NCBI RefSeq assembly: GCF_014212135.1
Contig: NZ_JACJVQ010000008.1
Location: 1-64,000, forward strand
Source: Cohnella thailandensis
GTDB lineage: Bacteria; Bacillota; Bacilli; Paenibacillales; Paenibacillaceae
Direction: 5' to 3'
Length of the DNA stretch: 64,000 bases
Under the pieces are notes generated by a model, which was given only the letters and a program-made list of their open reading frames with translations, was not told where the DNA came from and did no database searches. This document shows, one piece after another, positions 8,402 to 17,445 of the stretch. Position numbers and translations under genes: made by a program. Each line of letters opens with the position of its first letter. The first letter of the stretch is position 1.

Positions 8402-9712
8402 TTACTGAACGATATCCTTGATCGCCTGGTCGAACTTCTCGAACAGCTTATCCTTGTCGATCGAGCCGCCTTGGTATTCCTGCATCGCGGCGCCCCATCC
8501 TTGGATGACGCCGTCCGGGTAGCGGCCCCAATGCCAGCCGCCCGCGTCCTTCGCTTGCTCGGAGACGGCGGCGCCGAGCTGGCCGATGTCGTCCGCGGTC
8601 GCCGGAATCGTCACGAGCGCCGGGATGAACTTGAACTCCTTCGTCAGGTACGTTTTGCCGGTCTCGGAAGTGGCGAGCCAATTCAGGAACGCCTTCGCTT
8701 CTTCCGGGTACTTGGACTTGCTGTTGACGATCCAGAAGTTGGCCGGACCGGTATAGATGTGAGATTTGCCGCTGTCGTCGAGCGGAATCGGCAGCATGCC
8801 GAGGTTCAGCTTCGCTACCTTGTCGATGTCTCCTTGAATCCAGTTGCCTTGCTGGATCATCGCGGCCTTCCCCGTCGCGAACAAGGACACTTGGGTCGCG
8901 TAGTCCGTCGTCAGCTTGTCCTTCTGGCTGTGCCCGAACACCAGATCGACGTAGTTGATCCAGTTCTCGTACACGGAATTGCCTTTGAAGGAAGCGGCGC
9001 CCGTCTTCGTATCTTCGATGAACTCCACCGGATCCGGTTGCTCGGCGAGACCGACGTTGATCGTGTGGTGCCCGATGGACCACCATTCGTTCGTCGTCGA
9101 GAACGGCGTGATGCCGGCCGCCTCGAGCTTGGCCACGGCGTCCTTAAGCTGCGTCAGCGTCTTCGGGAGCTCGGTAATGCCGGCTTGCGCGAACAGATCT
9201 TTATTATAAATGATGCCGTAGCCTTCGATGTTCATCGGCATGCCGAGCAGCTTGCCGTCCACCGTCGCCGGCGCCGCCGCGGCCGGCACGACGTCCTTCG
9301 CCCAAGCTTCGCCCGACAGGTCGGTCGCGCGGTCGTAATACGGCTCGAGAGCCGCGAAGCCTTCGGAGTTGAAGATCTCCGGTTCGGAGCCGGACGCGAT
9401 CTCCGCCTTCAGCAGGGCGTTGTAATCTTCGCCGCCGCCGTGGGTTTCGATCTCGACCTGGACTCCCGTCTCCTTCTCGTATTGTTCGGCCAGCTGATTG
9501 AACTTGTCCGCGATCTCGACCTTGAAGTTGAAAATCTTGATCTTGACGTCCTTCTTCTCGGCTGCCGGGCTTGCCGATTCGGTCGAGGCAGGAGAAGCGG
9601 AGCCTCCGGAAGCGTTGGGGCTGGCCGCGCCGTTGTTGTCGTTGTCGTTCCCGCAACCGGCCATAACCGTTACCAGTGCCGTTGCCATCAATAAGGCGGA
9701 CATGCGTTTCAT
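8402..9712 (-). CDS. Sugar ABC transporter substrate-binding lipoprotein
   Basis: A 436-residue extracellular solute-binding protein of family 1 (CUT1). It has a type II signal peptide with lipobox VMAGC near residues 16-20, followed by an Asn/Ser/Pro-rich linker. The body has family features such as EIFNSEGFAALEPYYDRATDLSG, GKAAMIQQGNWI and EEAKAFLNWLATSE. It is anchored on the outer face of the membrane and delivers a sugar or oligosaccharide to the permeases encoded upstream. The two permease genes precede it on the same strand, and a cre box overlaps its own promoter. The substrate is unknown. Confidence 0.92.
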   Translation of the reverse strand: MKRMSALLMATALVTVMAGCGNDNDNNGAASPNASGGSASPASTESASPAAEKKDVKIKIFNFKVEIADKFNQLAEQYEKETGVQVEIETHGGGEDYNALLKAEIASGSEPEIFNSEGFAALEPYYDRATDLSGEAWAKDVVPAAAAPATVDGKLLGMPMNIEGYGIIYNKDLFAQAGITELPKTLTQLKDAVAKLEAAGITPFSTTNEWWSIGHHTINVGLAEQPDPVEFIEDTKTGAASFKGNSVYENWINYVDLVFGHSQKDKLTTDYATQVSLFATGKAAMIQQGNWIQGDIDKVAKLNLGMLPIPLDDSGKSHIYTGPANFWIVNSKSKYPEEAKAFLNWLATSETGKTYLTKEFKFIPALVTIPATADDIGQLGAAVSEQAKDAGGWHWGRYPDGVIQGWGAAMQEYQGGSIDKDKLFEKFDQAIKDIVQ

Positions 9713-9759
9713 GCGAAGAAGACCTCCCTGATTGGTATATTCTTTGGCTTACTGAACTC

Positions 9760-9778
9760 ATTATAGAAACCGTTTGCA
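9760..9778 (-). promoter_or_regulatory. Promoter -10 with overlapping CcpA (cre) box
   Basis: Minus-strand TGCAAACGGTTTCT (9778-9765) matches the cre consensus TGNAANCGNTNNCA except at the last base and abuts a TATAAT (9765-9760). It lies 48 bp upstream of the binding-protein start. Carbon catabolite repression of the binding protein is inferred. Confidence 0.65.
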
Positions 9779-9835
9779 CAACCCTGAACCGAAGATGTTG
9801 AACGATTAGGTGGAACATATTGACCACTTGTATTT

Positions 9836-10684
9836 TTACCCTTTTATGGAACCCGATGTAATCCCTTCGACAATATGCTTCTGCAGCAGCAGGAATAGGA
9901 CAATAATCGGCGTGACGCTCATCGCGAGCCCGGCAAGCGCCAGATCCCACTGCTTCGTGTACTGCCCGAAGAATCGGGTCACCGCGAGAGGAATCGTCGT
10001 CAGGTCCTTGTTGGAGCCGATGATCAGCACCGGGAGCAAATAATCGTTCCAAATCCACAGCGTGTTCAAAATAACGACGGTAACGGTAATCGGCTTCAGC
10101 AGCGGGAACACGATTCTCCAGAACACCCCGTACGGCGAGCATCCGTCCACGACAGCCGCCTCTTCGATCTCGAGCGGCACTCCCTTGATAAACCCGTGGA
10201 ACAACACGACAGACAAGGCGAGGCCGAAGCCCAGGTAACAGACGACGATGCCGATCAGATTGCCGCGGAGCTCGAGCGTGCTCGTGACCCGCACCAATTG
10301 AAGCATAACCGATTGGAACGGAATCGTCATCGAGGCGATAAAGCAGAAGAAGAGCGTTTTGTTGAAAATCGTCGGTCTGCGAACGATCCGGTAAGCGGTC
10401 ATCGAGCTGAGGAGGATGAGGCCGAGAACGCTTAGCGCCGTGATTAAGAAGGAATGATACAGCACGTTCGGGAACCGGATGATGTCCCAAACCTTCGAAT
10501 AGTTAGCGAACAAGTACTCCTTAGGCAACGAAGCGGCATCGACCATGATCTCGCCGAGCGCTTTGACCGAGTTGACGAGAACGAAGTAGAACGGAGCCAG
10601 GAACAACAGCGCGAGAACGATCGCGATCGCCTCGACGATCAGCAGCTTCTTCGATCTGCGTTCCGCTAGGATAGCTTTGCTCAT
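9836..10684 (-). CDS. Sugar ABC transporter permease (MalG-like)
   Basis: A 282-residue CUT1 inner-membrane permease with about six membrane segments and the EAA loop EIEEAAVVDGCSPYGVFWRIVFPLLKP that docks the ATPase. The ATG at 10684 overlaps the upstream permease stop as ATGA, indicating translational coupling. A longer frame to 10717 lacks a better start. No ATPase gene is nearby; as in other Gram-positive CUT1 systems, a shared MsmX-type ATPase encoded elsewhere is likely. Confidence 0.92.
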   Translation of the reverse strand: MSKAILAERRSKKLLIVEAIAIVLALLFLAPFYFVLVNSVKALGEIMVDAASLPKEYLFANYSKVWDIIRFPNVLYHSFLITALSVLGLILLSSMTAYRIVRRPTIFNKTLFFCFIASMTIPFQSVMLQLVRVTSTLELRGNLIGIVVCYLGFGLALSVVLFHGFIKGVPLEIEEAAVVDGCSPYGVFWRIVFPLLKPITVTVVILNTLWIWNDYLLPVLIIGSNKDLTTIPLAVTRFFGQYTKQWDLALAGLAMSVTPIIVLFLLLQKHIVEGITSGSIKG

Positions 10685-11571
10685 CAGGCCTCCACCTCCT
10701 TGCGCTTCGTCAGCCACACCTGCGTAATGGCGATAAGCGAGACGAGAACGAAGAAAATCATCGCTTTGGCCGTGCCCAGGCCGTATCGGTTGTTAACCAG
10801 CGCTTCCGCGTAAATGTTGTAAGCGAGCGACTGGGTGGACGTTCCCGGCCCGCCTTTCGTCAAGCTCAGGTTCAGGTCGAACATCTTGAACGCGTTCGAG
10901 GTCGTGAGGAACAAGCAGACGGTAACGGCCGGCATGATAAGCGGGATCGTCACCTTGCGGACCGTCTGCCAGTAGCTCGCCCCGTCGATGACGGCCGCCT
11001 CGGACAGATCCTTCGGCACGCCGACGATCGCCGCGATGTAGATGACCATCATGTAGCCCGCGGACTGCCAGACGAACACGATGACGAGTCCCCAGAAGCC
11101 CGTCCCGGGGGTTCCGAGCCACGGCAGCTCGAACAGCGGCCAGCCGGTGAATTCCCCGATCGTTTTGAAGCCCTTCGTGAAGATAAACTGCCAGATATAG
11201 CCGAGCAGGATGCCGCCGATGACGTTCGGCAGGAAGAAGACCGTCCGCAGGAAGTTGCGGGTCTTAAGAGCTCTCGACAAGGCAAGCCCCAGCACAAAAG
11301 CAAGCCCGTTCGTGATCAGCACCGTAACCGCCGTGAACTTCAGAGTGAACGCGAGCGACGCCCAGAACTTCTCGTCGTTCGCGAAGATTCGATTCAGATT
11401 GTCCATGCCGATCCACTTGGCCTTGTTCAGATCCAGTCCATTCCATTCCGTGAACGAATAATAGAACCCAAGCAAGAACGGCACCAGCACGATGATGGAG
11501 AAAGCAATAAGCCCCGGACCCACGAACACCGATTGCCGGATCCACTCTCCCGTTTTTTTGCGCAATGACAT
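10684..11571 (-). CDS. Sugar ABC transporter permease (MalF-like)
   Basis: A 295-residue CUT1 permease, starting MSLRKKTGEWIRQS, with hydrophobic helices and the EAA motif DLSEAAVIDGASYWQTVRKVTIPLIMP. A GGGGAGAG ribosome-binding site precedes the ATG at 11571. It is the first gene of the permease-permease-binding protein operon and is divergent from the histidine kinase at 11691. Kinase and transporter sharing a divergent intergenic region is the usual arrangement for YesMN-controlled sugar uptake. Confidence 0.92.
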   Translation of the reverse strand: MSLRKKTGEWIRQSVFVGPGLIAFSIIVLVPFLLGFYYSFTEWNGLDLNKAKWIGMDNLNRIFANDEKFWASLAFTLKFTAVTVLITNGLAFVLGLALSRALKTRNFLRTVFFLPNVIGGILLGYIWQFIFTKGFKTIGEFTGWPLFELPWLGTPGTGFWGLVIVFVWQSAGYMMVIYIAAIVGVPKDLSEAAVIDGASYWQTVRKVTIPLIMPAVTVCLFLTTSNAFKMFDLNLSLTKGGPGTSTQSLAYNIYAEALVNNRYGLGTAKAMIFFVLVSLIAITQVWLTKRKEVEA

Positions 11572-11619
11572 TGCCTCTCTCCCCTTTCGCCATTCCATAT
11601 TCTGAATGATAAAGAGATA

Positions 11620-11648
11620 TTGTCAGACGGGCCACCGATAGATATGAT
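11620..11648 (+). promoter_or_regulatory. Promoter of the kinase/regulator operon
   Basis: TTGTCA (11620-11625) and TATGAT (11643-11648) are separated by exactly 17 bp, upstream of the kinase ATG at 11691. Confidence 0.6.
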
Positions 11649-11690
11649 GGGTTTGGTGTAATATATTGACCTCAAGGGGAGGGACCGGCG

Positions 11691-13568
11691 ATGTTTCGGA
11701 CGAGCATCCGCACCAAGCTGATGGCCTTGCTGCTGGCGGCGACCATCATTCCGATATTGATCTCGATGCTGGTCTCCAATCACTATATCAAGTCCGCCGT
11801 GACCGAGAAGTCGATCAAAGAGAACCAGACGATGCTGTCCCTCGGCGCGAATAACATCCTGAATTACATGAACACGATCAACCGAGTTTCCCTTAACGCT
11901 TACAATTCCAACAACAGTCCGACCTCCATGTTCGCCATCATCGAGAGAGGGAGCGCGGCCAACGTCGTCAGCGAAACGTTCGACGCGAACAACCGCATGA
12001 CGCTGTACACGCATCTGCTGAATATGTACCAATCGCTGCCCGGAGCCCACCAGATACAGCTTCAGATTCTCGGGCCCGACCGGATGACTTACCTGCTTGC
12101 CAGAGGTTTGTACCGGGGAGGAAGCAACAGCACGATCGAATGGCCTTCCGCGCGCGCGAACAATCCGAAGCCCTTCGTCGAAGCGACTCATCGGAGCGCT
12201 CATTACGCGTACGATCGGAATCGCAGCATCAAAGAGGAAAGCGTATTCACTTTGCGGCGCCCCATCATCCGCACGCCGAGCGACGAGATCATCGGCTACC
12301 TCTCCATCGATATCAAAAGCGAGGAGCTCGAAGGAATCTGCTCCAGCCTGGTCACGTCGAGCAAGGAGACGCTTTACCTCATGGACCGGAGCGGACAGCT
12401 TCTCTGCTCCGCGAATTCCAAGCTGGACGAGGGTCCGCTGCAGCTGGCATGGACGGATCGGCTTCTGTCGCTTCCTCAGGAGAGCGGGCACATCGAGTGG
12501 CAGGACGACAGCTTCTCCGGCATCGTCATCTACGACACTCTTCAGACGAATTTCATGGATTGGATCGTCGTCAAGGAGCTTCCCTACTCGTACCTGTACG
12601 AGGATGCCCAGACGGTTCGGACGATCAACTCGCTTATCATCGCGCTTTTCCTCGTTGTCGTCGTGCTGGCCACCCTGTTCATCTCGTTCCAGTTCACGAG
12701 GCCGATCAAGCAGCTGATTCTGCATATCAACAAAGCCCAGATCGGCAATCTGAACGCCGCCGCCGTCCCCGTGCAGAGCAAGGACGAGATCGGCATTCTG
12801 GCGCGGCGCTTCAACTCGATGATGGGCACGATCGGCGACCTGATCAACAAGGAATATAAGCTCGAGCTAGCGAACAAGACGAACCAGCTCAAGGCGATGC
12901 AGGCGCAGATCAACCCCCATTTTCTGAACAATTCGCTTCAGTCCATCGGCACTCTGGCCCTGCAGTCGAAGGCTCCGAAGGTGTATTCGCTGCTCAGCTC
13001 GCTTGCCCGGATGATGCGTTACACGATGAACACGAACGACGCGATCGTTCCGCTGGAGTCGGAGCTTGCCCATGCGAAGGCGTTCCTGGAGCTGCAACAG
13101 CAGCGTTTCTCGGACCAGATCGACATCGCGTTCGATATCGATCCCGCGTCCCGGCAGGTACTCGTTCCCAAAATGCTGCTGCAGCCGCTTGTCGAGAACT
13201 ATTTCAAGCACGGGTACGAGCCGCAGGGCGGGGCCGGGGCGCTGACGATATCCTCGCGCATGACGAAGGACGGTTGGCTGCTCGTTCAGGTGGAGGACAA
13301 CGGGCTTGGCGTGCCGCCCGCCCGGTTGGACGAGCTTCAGCAGCAGTTCGCGCGGCTCGGAGCGGCTCCGTTGGACGAGGCGGAGGAAGGCATCGGACTG
13401 CGCAACGTCGCCATGAGGCTGAAGCTTTACTTCGGCGAGAAGGCCTCGCTGTCGATCGACAGCCCCGGGGGCGGCCCCGGCGGCTTCCGGGTCGCGCTGC
13501 GGATCCCGCTTCAAAGCGGGTTGGAGGTTGAGGGGCCAAGAGTTCAAGATCAGGAGGGTCAGCCATGA
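11691..13568 (+). CDS. YesM-type sensor histidine kinase
   Basis: A 625-residue membrane kinase. One transmembrane segment near residues 12-32 is followed by a large extracellular Cache-like sensor, then a second segment near 310-335. Next come HAMP (about 330-385), the His_kinase domain with QINPHFLNNSLQSIG (phospho-acceptor H410) and HATPase_c with the N box and the G-rich EDNGLGVPP. It probably senses the sugar or its binding protein and phosphorylates the regulator encoded by the next gene, whose start overlaps its stop by 4 bp. Confidence 0.93.
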   Translation: MFRTSIRTKLMALLLAATIIPILISMLVSNHYIKSAVTEKSIKENQTMLSLGANNILNYMNTINRVSLNAYNSNNSPTSMFAIIERGSAANVVSETFDANNRMTLYTHLLNMYQSLPGAHQIQLQILGPDRMTYLLARGLYRGGSNSTIEWPSARANNPKPFVEATHRSAHYAYDRNRSIKEESVFTLRRPIIRTPSDEIIGYLSIDIKSEELEGICSSLVTSSKETLYLMDRSGQLLCSANSKLDEGPLQLAWTDRLLSLPQESGHIEWQDDSFSGIVIYDTLQTNFMDWIVVKELPYSYLYEDAQTVRTINSLIIALFLVVVVLATLFISFQFTRPIKQLILHINKAQIGNLNAAAVPVQSKDEIGILARRFNSMMGTIGDLINKEYKLELANKTNQLKAMQAQINPHFLNNSLQSIGTLALQSKAPKVYSLLSSLARMMRYTMNTNDAIVPLESELAHAKAFLELQQQRFSDQIDIAFDIDPASRQVLVPKMLLQPLVENYFKHGYEPQGGAGALTISSRMTKDGWLLVQVEDNGLGVPPARLDELQQQFARLGAAPLDEAEEGIGLRNVAMRLKLYFGEKASLSIDSPGGGPGGFRVALRIPLQSGLEVEGPRVQDQEGQP

Positions 13569-15319
13569 AGGTGTTGCTGGTAGACGACGAACAGCACGTG
13601 CGGGAAGCGATCAAGCTGCTGGTGGATTGGAGTACGCTTGGCATCTCGGAGATCATGGAGGCGGATAACGGCGAAGACGCGATGCGGATCATCGAGCGGG
13701 ACAAGCCCGAGATCGTCGTCACCGACATGCGGATGCCTCTCCGCGACGGGGTGGAGCTGCTCGCTTGGATGCAGGAGCGCGAATACCCGGGACGCCGGAT
13801 CGTCGTGAGCGGGCATGACGATTTTCACCTCGTGCGGAGCACGATGAAATATGGCGGGCAGGATTACCTGCTGAAGCCGGTCGATCCGGAGCAGCTGCAG
13901 GAGGCGCTCGTCAAAGCGGTCGCCAGCTGGGAGCAGGAGAGCCAGGAGCGCAAGCGGACCCAGAAGCGCAACATCGAGATGAATCAATTGAAGCCGGTTT
14001 ATTGGGACAAAATGTTCTCCAGCTTGGTGTCCGAGCCGGCGACTTACGGTGCGGTTAGGGAGACGTTGGAGGAGGAATTCGGGCTGGGCGGAGCGCGTCA
14101 AGCGCAGGTCGTCATTCTGAGCATGGATACGATGAGCCGCTCGGTCATGGACAAGTACACCCGCAACCGGGACCTTCTCTTCTTCACCGTGACGAATATT
14201 TGCAATGAATTTCTGAGGGAGGATCCGGGGGAGCGTATTCGAGCAAGGGCGGATGACCGCGAAAGGGAGAACAATCGAGACAGGGAGAGCTACCGAGACA
14301 GGGAGAGCTACCGAGACAGGGAGAGCTACCGAGTAAAGGAAAACTATCGCGGCTTTGCCTGCCGCTATTGGAATAGCGACCATGACGTGCTTATCGTTCT
14401 TTGGGATCGACTCTCGGAGGTTAGGGAGCTGTTGGCTAGAATCCAGCAGGCCTTCCTGTCCACGCTGAAGTGCCGATTCGATCTGGGCATCGGCACCGTC
14501 GAAGCTTTTCCGAACGGGCTGGGGACTTCGTATGCCGCGGCCCGAGCGGCTTTGAAGCACCGGAACATACTATCCCGCGCCTCGTGGTGCCACGAGTACG
14601 ACCCGAACGAGCGTCATCCGGCCGGGAAATTAAGCTTGTTCGAGTTCGAGGAAAGCTTCCGTTTGGCGGTGCTCAGCGGCAACGGGGCGGAGATCGGCAT
14701 GGCGGTCGGTCGGTGGCTGGAGGAGGTAAGCCGGCTTCCGGTCGTGACTCTTGAGCATATGGAGCTGTGGCGGCATGAATTCGGCGCCATGCTGGAGCGT
14801 TGGGCCAAGGATTGGGGAATCGGGGCCGGCATCGGCGATTCGACGTTGCATGGCGAAGAAGAGCGGCCGAACGCGCCGGCAAACTCCGTTCCGCTGGGGG
14901 AGGACGGCTCGCTCTCCCTGGAGCAATGGGGTCGCGAGTGGAGCGAACGGCTGTCGCGGGTTGCTGCGAAGCAAGGCGCCGAGCGCGGCCGCGAGCGCAA
15001 CGTCATGGGCGAGATCGCGAAGTACATCGAGCAGAACTACAACCGCGAGCTGACGCTGCAGGACATCGCGAACCAATTCTACCTAAGCCGGGAGTACATC
15101 TCCCGCCGCTTCAAACAGGAATTCGGCGAGAACCTCTCCGACTTCCTCGGCCGCATCCGCATCGAGAAAGCCAAGCTGCTGCTCGGCAACCCGCAGCTGC
15201 GCATCGCGGACGTCGCCGAGATGGTCGGCATCTCCGACGAGAAATACTTCAGCAAGGTGTTCAAGAAGCTGGAAGGCGTCTCGCCCAACCAGTACCGGAA
15301 GTCGGGCGGGGCGGAGTGA
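13565..15319 (+). CDS. YesN-type response regulator (REC + AraC HTH)
   Basis: A 584-residue DNA-binding regulator. It has a receiver domain (1-120) with acidic pocket D7/D8, phospho-acceptor D54 and K103-region motif LLKPVDPEQL. A long central linker follows, then a C-terminal AraC double HTH (about 480-584; EFGENLSDFLGRIRIEK and the ISDEKYFSKVFKKLEG signature). It should activate the divergent transporter operon. The linker carries a six-residue tandem repeat (RESYRD-like, DNA 14279-14332). The 8-unit hairpin array begins 41 bp after the stop. Confidence 0.93.
   Translation: MKVLLVDDEQHVREAIKLLVDWSTLGISEIMEADNGEDAMRIIERDKPEIVVTDMRMPLRDGVELLAWMQEREYPGRRIVVSGHDDFHLVRSTMKYGGQDYLLKPVDPEQLQEALVKAVASWEQESQERKRTQKRNIEMNQLKPVYWDKMFSSLVSEPATYGAVRETLEEEFGLGGARQAQVVILSMDTMSRSVMDKYTRNRDLLFFTVTNICNEFLREDPGERIRARADDRERENNRDRESYRDRESYRDRESYRVKENYRGFACRYWNSDHDVLIVLWDRLSEVRELLARIQQAFLSTLKCRFDLGIGTVEAFPNGLGTSYAAARAALKHRNILSRASWCHEYDPNERHPAGKLSLFEFEESFRLAVLSGNGAEIGMAVGRWLEEVSRLPVVTLEHMELWRHEFGAMLERWAKDWGIGAGIGDSTLHGEEERPNAPANSVPLGEDGSLSLEQWGREWSERLSRVAAKQGAERGRERNVMGEIAKYIEQNYNRELTLQDIANQFYLSREYISRRFKQEFGENLSDFLGRIRIEKAKLLLGNPQLRIADVAEMVGISDEKYFSKVFKKLEGVSPNQYRKSGGAE
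14279..14332 (+). repeat. 18-bp in-frame tandem repeat, three perfect copies
   Basis: GACAGGGAGAGCTACCGA occurs three times in tandem, with degenerate flanking copies on both sides. It encodes DRESYR units in the linker of the response regulator. Perfect copies suggest recent expansion and possible length variation without frameshift. Confidence 0.85.
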
Positions 15320-15360
15320 AGATCGCATGAGTGGAGGGGGCCTCTCCCAATGGAGCAGCC

Positions 15361-15756
15361 GTTAGTCGATTTTTTCGACTATCTCGAGCTCATACGCCCC
15401 TTCGGAGGGTCCGTTAGTCGATTTTTTCGACTATCTCGAGCTCATCCGCCCCTTCGAAGGGGCCGTTAGTCGATTTTTTCGACTATCTCGAGCTCATCCG
15501 CCCCTTCGGAGGGTCCGTTAGTCGATTTTTTCGACTATCTCGAGTTCATCGACCCCTTCGGAGCAGCCGTTAGTCGATTTTTTCGACTATCTCGAGTTCA
15601 TCCGCCCCTTCGGAGGCGCTGTTTGTCGATTTTTTCGACTATCTCGAGCTCATACGCTCCTTCGGAGGGTCCGTTAGTCGATTTTTTCGACTATCTCGAG
15701 CTCATCCGCCCCTTCGAAGGGGCCGTTAGTCGATTTTTTTTCGACTATCTCCTGAC
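15361..15756. repeat. Hairpin repeat array, type 3: eight units, exact 52-bp period
   Basis: Units begin (GTTAGTCG) at 15361, 15413, 15465, 15517, 15569, 15621, 15673 and 15725. Each has the inverted repeat TAGTCGATTTTTTCGACTA, then CTCGAG(C/T)TCAT, then a second short GC hairpin such as CCCCTTCGGAGGG. The sixth unit reads GTTTGTCG and the last has two extra T residues. No gene is present between 15320 and 15989, and no nuclease-fold gene adjoins this array. It lies between the response regulator stop and the HAD phosphatase. Confidence 0.92.
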
Positions 15757-15869
15757 GGAGGGGACGCTAACAGAGAGTTAGCTTATGACTTGGTTACTGG
15801 TGCAGCGAGTTAGAGTGAGTTTGGTGGAAAATCCACGGCATAGAGGATGTGTTGCTGTCGGCGCCCTAA

Positions 15870-15957
15870 CCAAGGGTGATATGCGATTTTTCCGTGCATC
15901 TCCGATCAATCGGCACCTACTAACCAAGAAGTTGCACGATTTTTCCGTACATCTCCC
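15870..15957. repeat. Two hairpin units of the 47-kb (type 2) sequence class
   Basis: Two units centred at 15889 and 15942 (53 bp apart) read ATGCGATTTTTCCGTGCAT and TTGCACGATTTTTCCGTAC followed by ATCTCC, close to the ten-unit array at 47233-47732. Both are preceded by CTAACCAAG. They lie just beyond the type 3 array, so two classes are adjacent here. A further small inverted repeat GTGGAAAATCCAC is at 15824-15836. Confidence 0.75.
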
Positions 15958-15989
15958 CGCCTCAAGGCTCCCTGATACGCAGCTCGAGT

Positions 15990-16676
15990 TTACCCCCGAG
16001 CCGGCTTCGGAGCGCCCTGCTTGTGCAGCCGGCCCATCCATTCGTCGAACGGCAGTTGAGCGAGCGAGGTCGGGATGGTCAGATCCGCCTCCGAGAAATC
16101 CATGAACGCGGTCAGCTCGTTCGGCACGGCGAGGCCGAACAGTCCCGCAGCTTTGGCGGCGCGCAGCCCGTTAACCGAGTCCTCGATCGCCACCGCTTCC
16201 TCCGGCCGCACTTTCAAGGAGGCGATCGCCAGCTTGTACAACGCCGGATCCGGCTTCACCTTCTCCACCTCGTCCGCGGTATGGATCGCTTGGAAATAGT
16301 GCAGCAGGCCCTTTTCCTCCAGATGGGGAATCACGTTCTTCCGGTACGAGCTCGTCGCGAGAGCGAGCCCGAACCCGCGGCGCGAAGCCTCCTCCAGCAC
16401 GGCGACGACGCCGGGGCGAACCTCGACGTTCTTCACCTTCTCGGCGAACGACATCTCGTACTGCCGGTTCAGCTCCTCGCGGTTAAGCAGAAGCCCCGTC
16501 TGCTCCTCGAGATCCTTGTACGGATCGTACGCTCCCCAAGTGCCGATTCCTTTCGCCCATTTGGCGAGCGACAGCTCGAGGCCGTATTCGTTGAAGATTC
16601 CCCTGAACGCGTCATAAGCGACCGACTCGGTGTCCATTATCGTTCCGTCAAAATCAAATACGATAGCGCGTATCAT
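15990..16676 (-). CDS. HAD-family phosphatase/phosphomutase (beta-PGM-like)
   Basis: A 228-residue haloacid dehalogenase-like hydrolase. The catalytic motif FDFDGTIMD (D8 nucleophile, D10) is followed by a helical cap (about 18-85), LATSS, then K of VEKVKPDP and acidic motif IEDSVNGLRAA. This is the beta-phosphoglucomutase/sugar-phosphatase subgroup. The substrate is probably a hexose phosphate but is unassigned. It starts at the ATG 16676 and ends about 30 bp from the type 2-like repeat units. The next upstream gene, a tautomerase-like protein, is 40 bp away on the same strand. Confidence 0.88.
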   Translation of the reverse strand: MIRAIVFDFDGTIMDTESVAYDAFRGIFNEYGLELSLAKWAKGIGTWGAYDPYKDLEEQTGLLLNREELNRQYEMSFAEKVKNVEVRPGVVAVLEEASRRGFGLALATSSYRKNVIPHLEEKGLLHYFQAIHTADEVEKVKPDPALYKLAIASLKVRPEEAVAIEDSVNGLRAAKAAGLFGLAVPNELTAFMDFSEADLTIPTSLAQLPFDEWMGRLHKQGAPKPARG

Positions 16677-16716
16677 GGTCTTCCAACTCCCCAGGCTATG
16701 AAAATTCGTCTCGGAC

Positions 16717-17103
16717 TCACAGGTCGATGCGATAGGGCAGCTCCAGCTCGTCCGCCGGCAATCCGTTGATCCCCCAGTTGGTCAAAGGGGACTCGATCAG
16801 CACGATCTCCAAGTCGTTCGCCGTCAAACCGCACGCGGCCGTCCTCTCGTAAATGAGATTGATCAACTGCTTTTTGGCCTGATCGGAATGACCCTCGGAA
16901 ATCAGAATCTCGATAATAGTATAATGTTCCGAGCGTCCTGCAGGGTAGAGAAAATCGTCTCTCTCCAGCCAGAAGAACCGTTGGAACTTCTCTTCCTCCG
17001 GAATTTGAAAAGCTTCCACCAAACTCATATGAACCATATCCGACAACGTTAAGCGAATGGCTCCGAGCTTGTCCCGGATGCCGTAAATTTTAACTTGGAC
17101 CAT
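16717..17103 (-). CDS. Tautomerase-like protein lacking Pro1
   Basis: A 128-residue protein of the tautomerase_2-like superfamily. The N-terminal beta strand is VQVKIYG, then DMVHMSLVEAFQIPEEEKFQRFF and the second unit YTIIEILISEGHSDQAKKQLI. Classical tautomerases use the N-terminal proline exposed after Met removal. Here residue 2 is Val (ATG GTC CAA), so that catalytic base is absent and a different activity, or none, is expected. The ATG at 17103 has the AAGGAGG site GGAGGCGATCCTGC upstream. Confidence 0.75.
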   Translation of the reverse strand: MVQVKIYGIRDKLGAIRLTLSDMVHMSLVEAFQIPEEEKFQRFFWLERDDFLYPAGRSEHYTIIEILISEGHSDQAKKQLINLIYERTAACGLTANDLEIVLIESPLTNWGINGLPADELELPYRIDL

Positions 17104-17445
17104 GCAGGATCGCCTCCTTGCTCTATATTAATTCGTAGAATCAGTTCTCCTATATACGAAACATCATAGCATTGTTTTCAGAAATATTTTCAGAACAATT
17201 TTCAAACTTTTTCGACTCCGGATGGGCTTCTCGCTGTTTTGGGACCGTTTTCCAGGTTTGTTCTTTGCGTATCCCGCCGATTTCCCCCTGAGCTTTTATA
17301 GGAAAATGGGCCCCTACGACTCGCGAATAGTCGAATTTTAGCGAATTATGTCGGAAGTGTTACATAAAAAATCCATCATCGTTAGTTTGTCTGAAACGTG
17401 AACAAAACAAACCACCGCACGGCATCTAGGGATTTCTATGGAAAA
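17104..17445. other. Intergenic region without recognisable gene
   Basis: About 340 bp between the tautomerase-like start and the epimerase terminator. I see an AT-rich stretch with TTTTCAGAA repeated at about 17178-17195 and no convincing frame with a ribosome-binding site. It presumably contains the promoter of the tautomerase/HAD pair. Confidence 0.5.

Noticed and set aside
15361..15756. CRISPR array
   Set aside because: The part between the hairpins is itself repeated with few variants, not unique spacers, and no cas gene is present. The same holds for the array at 47233-47732.
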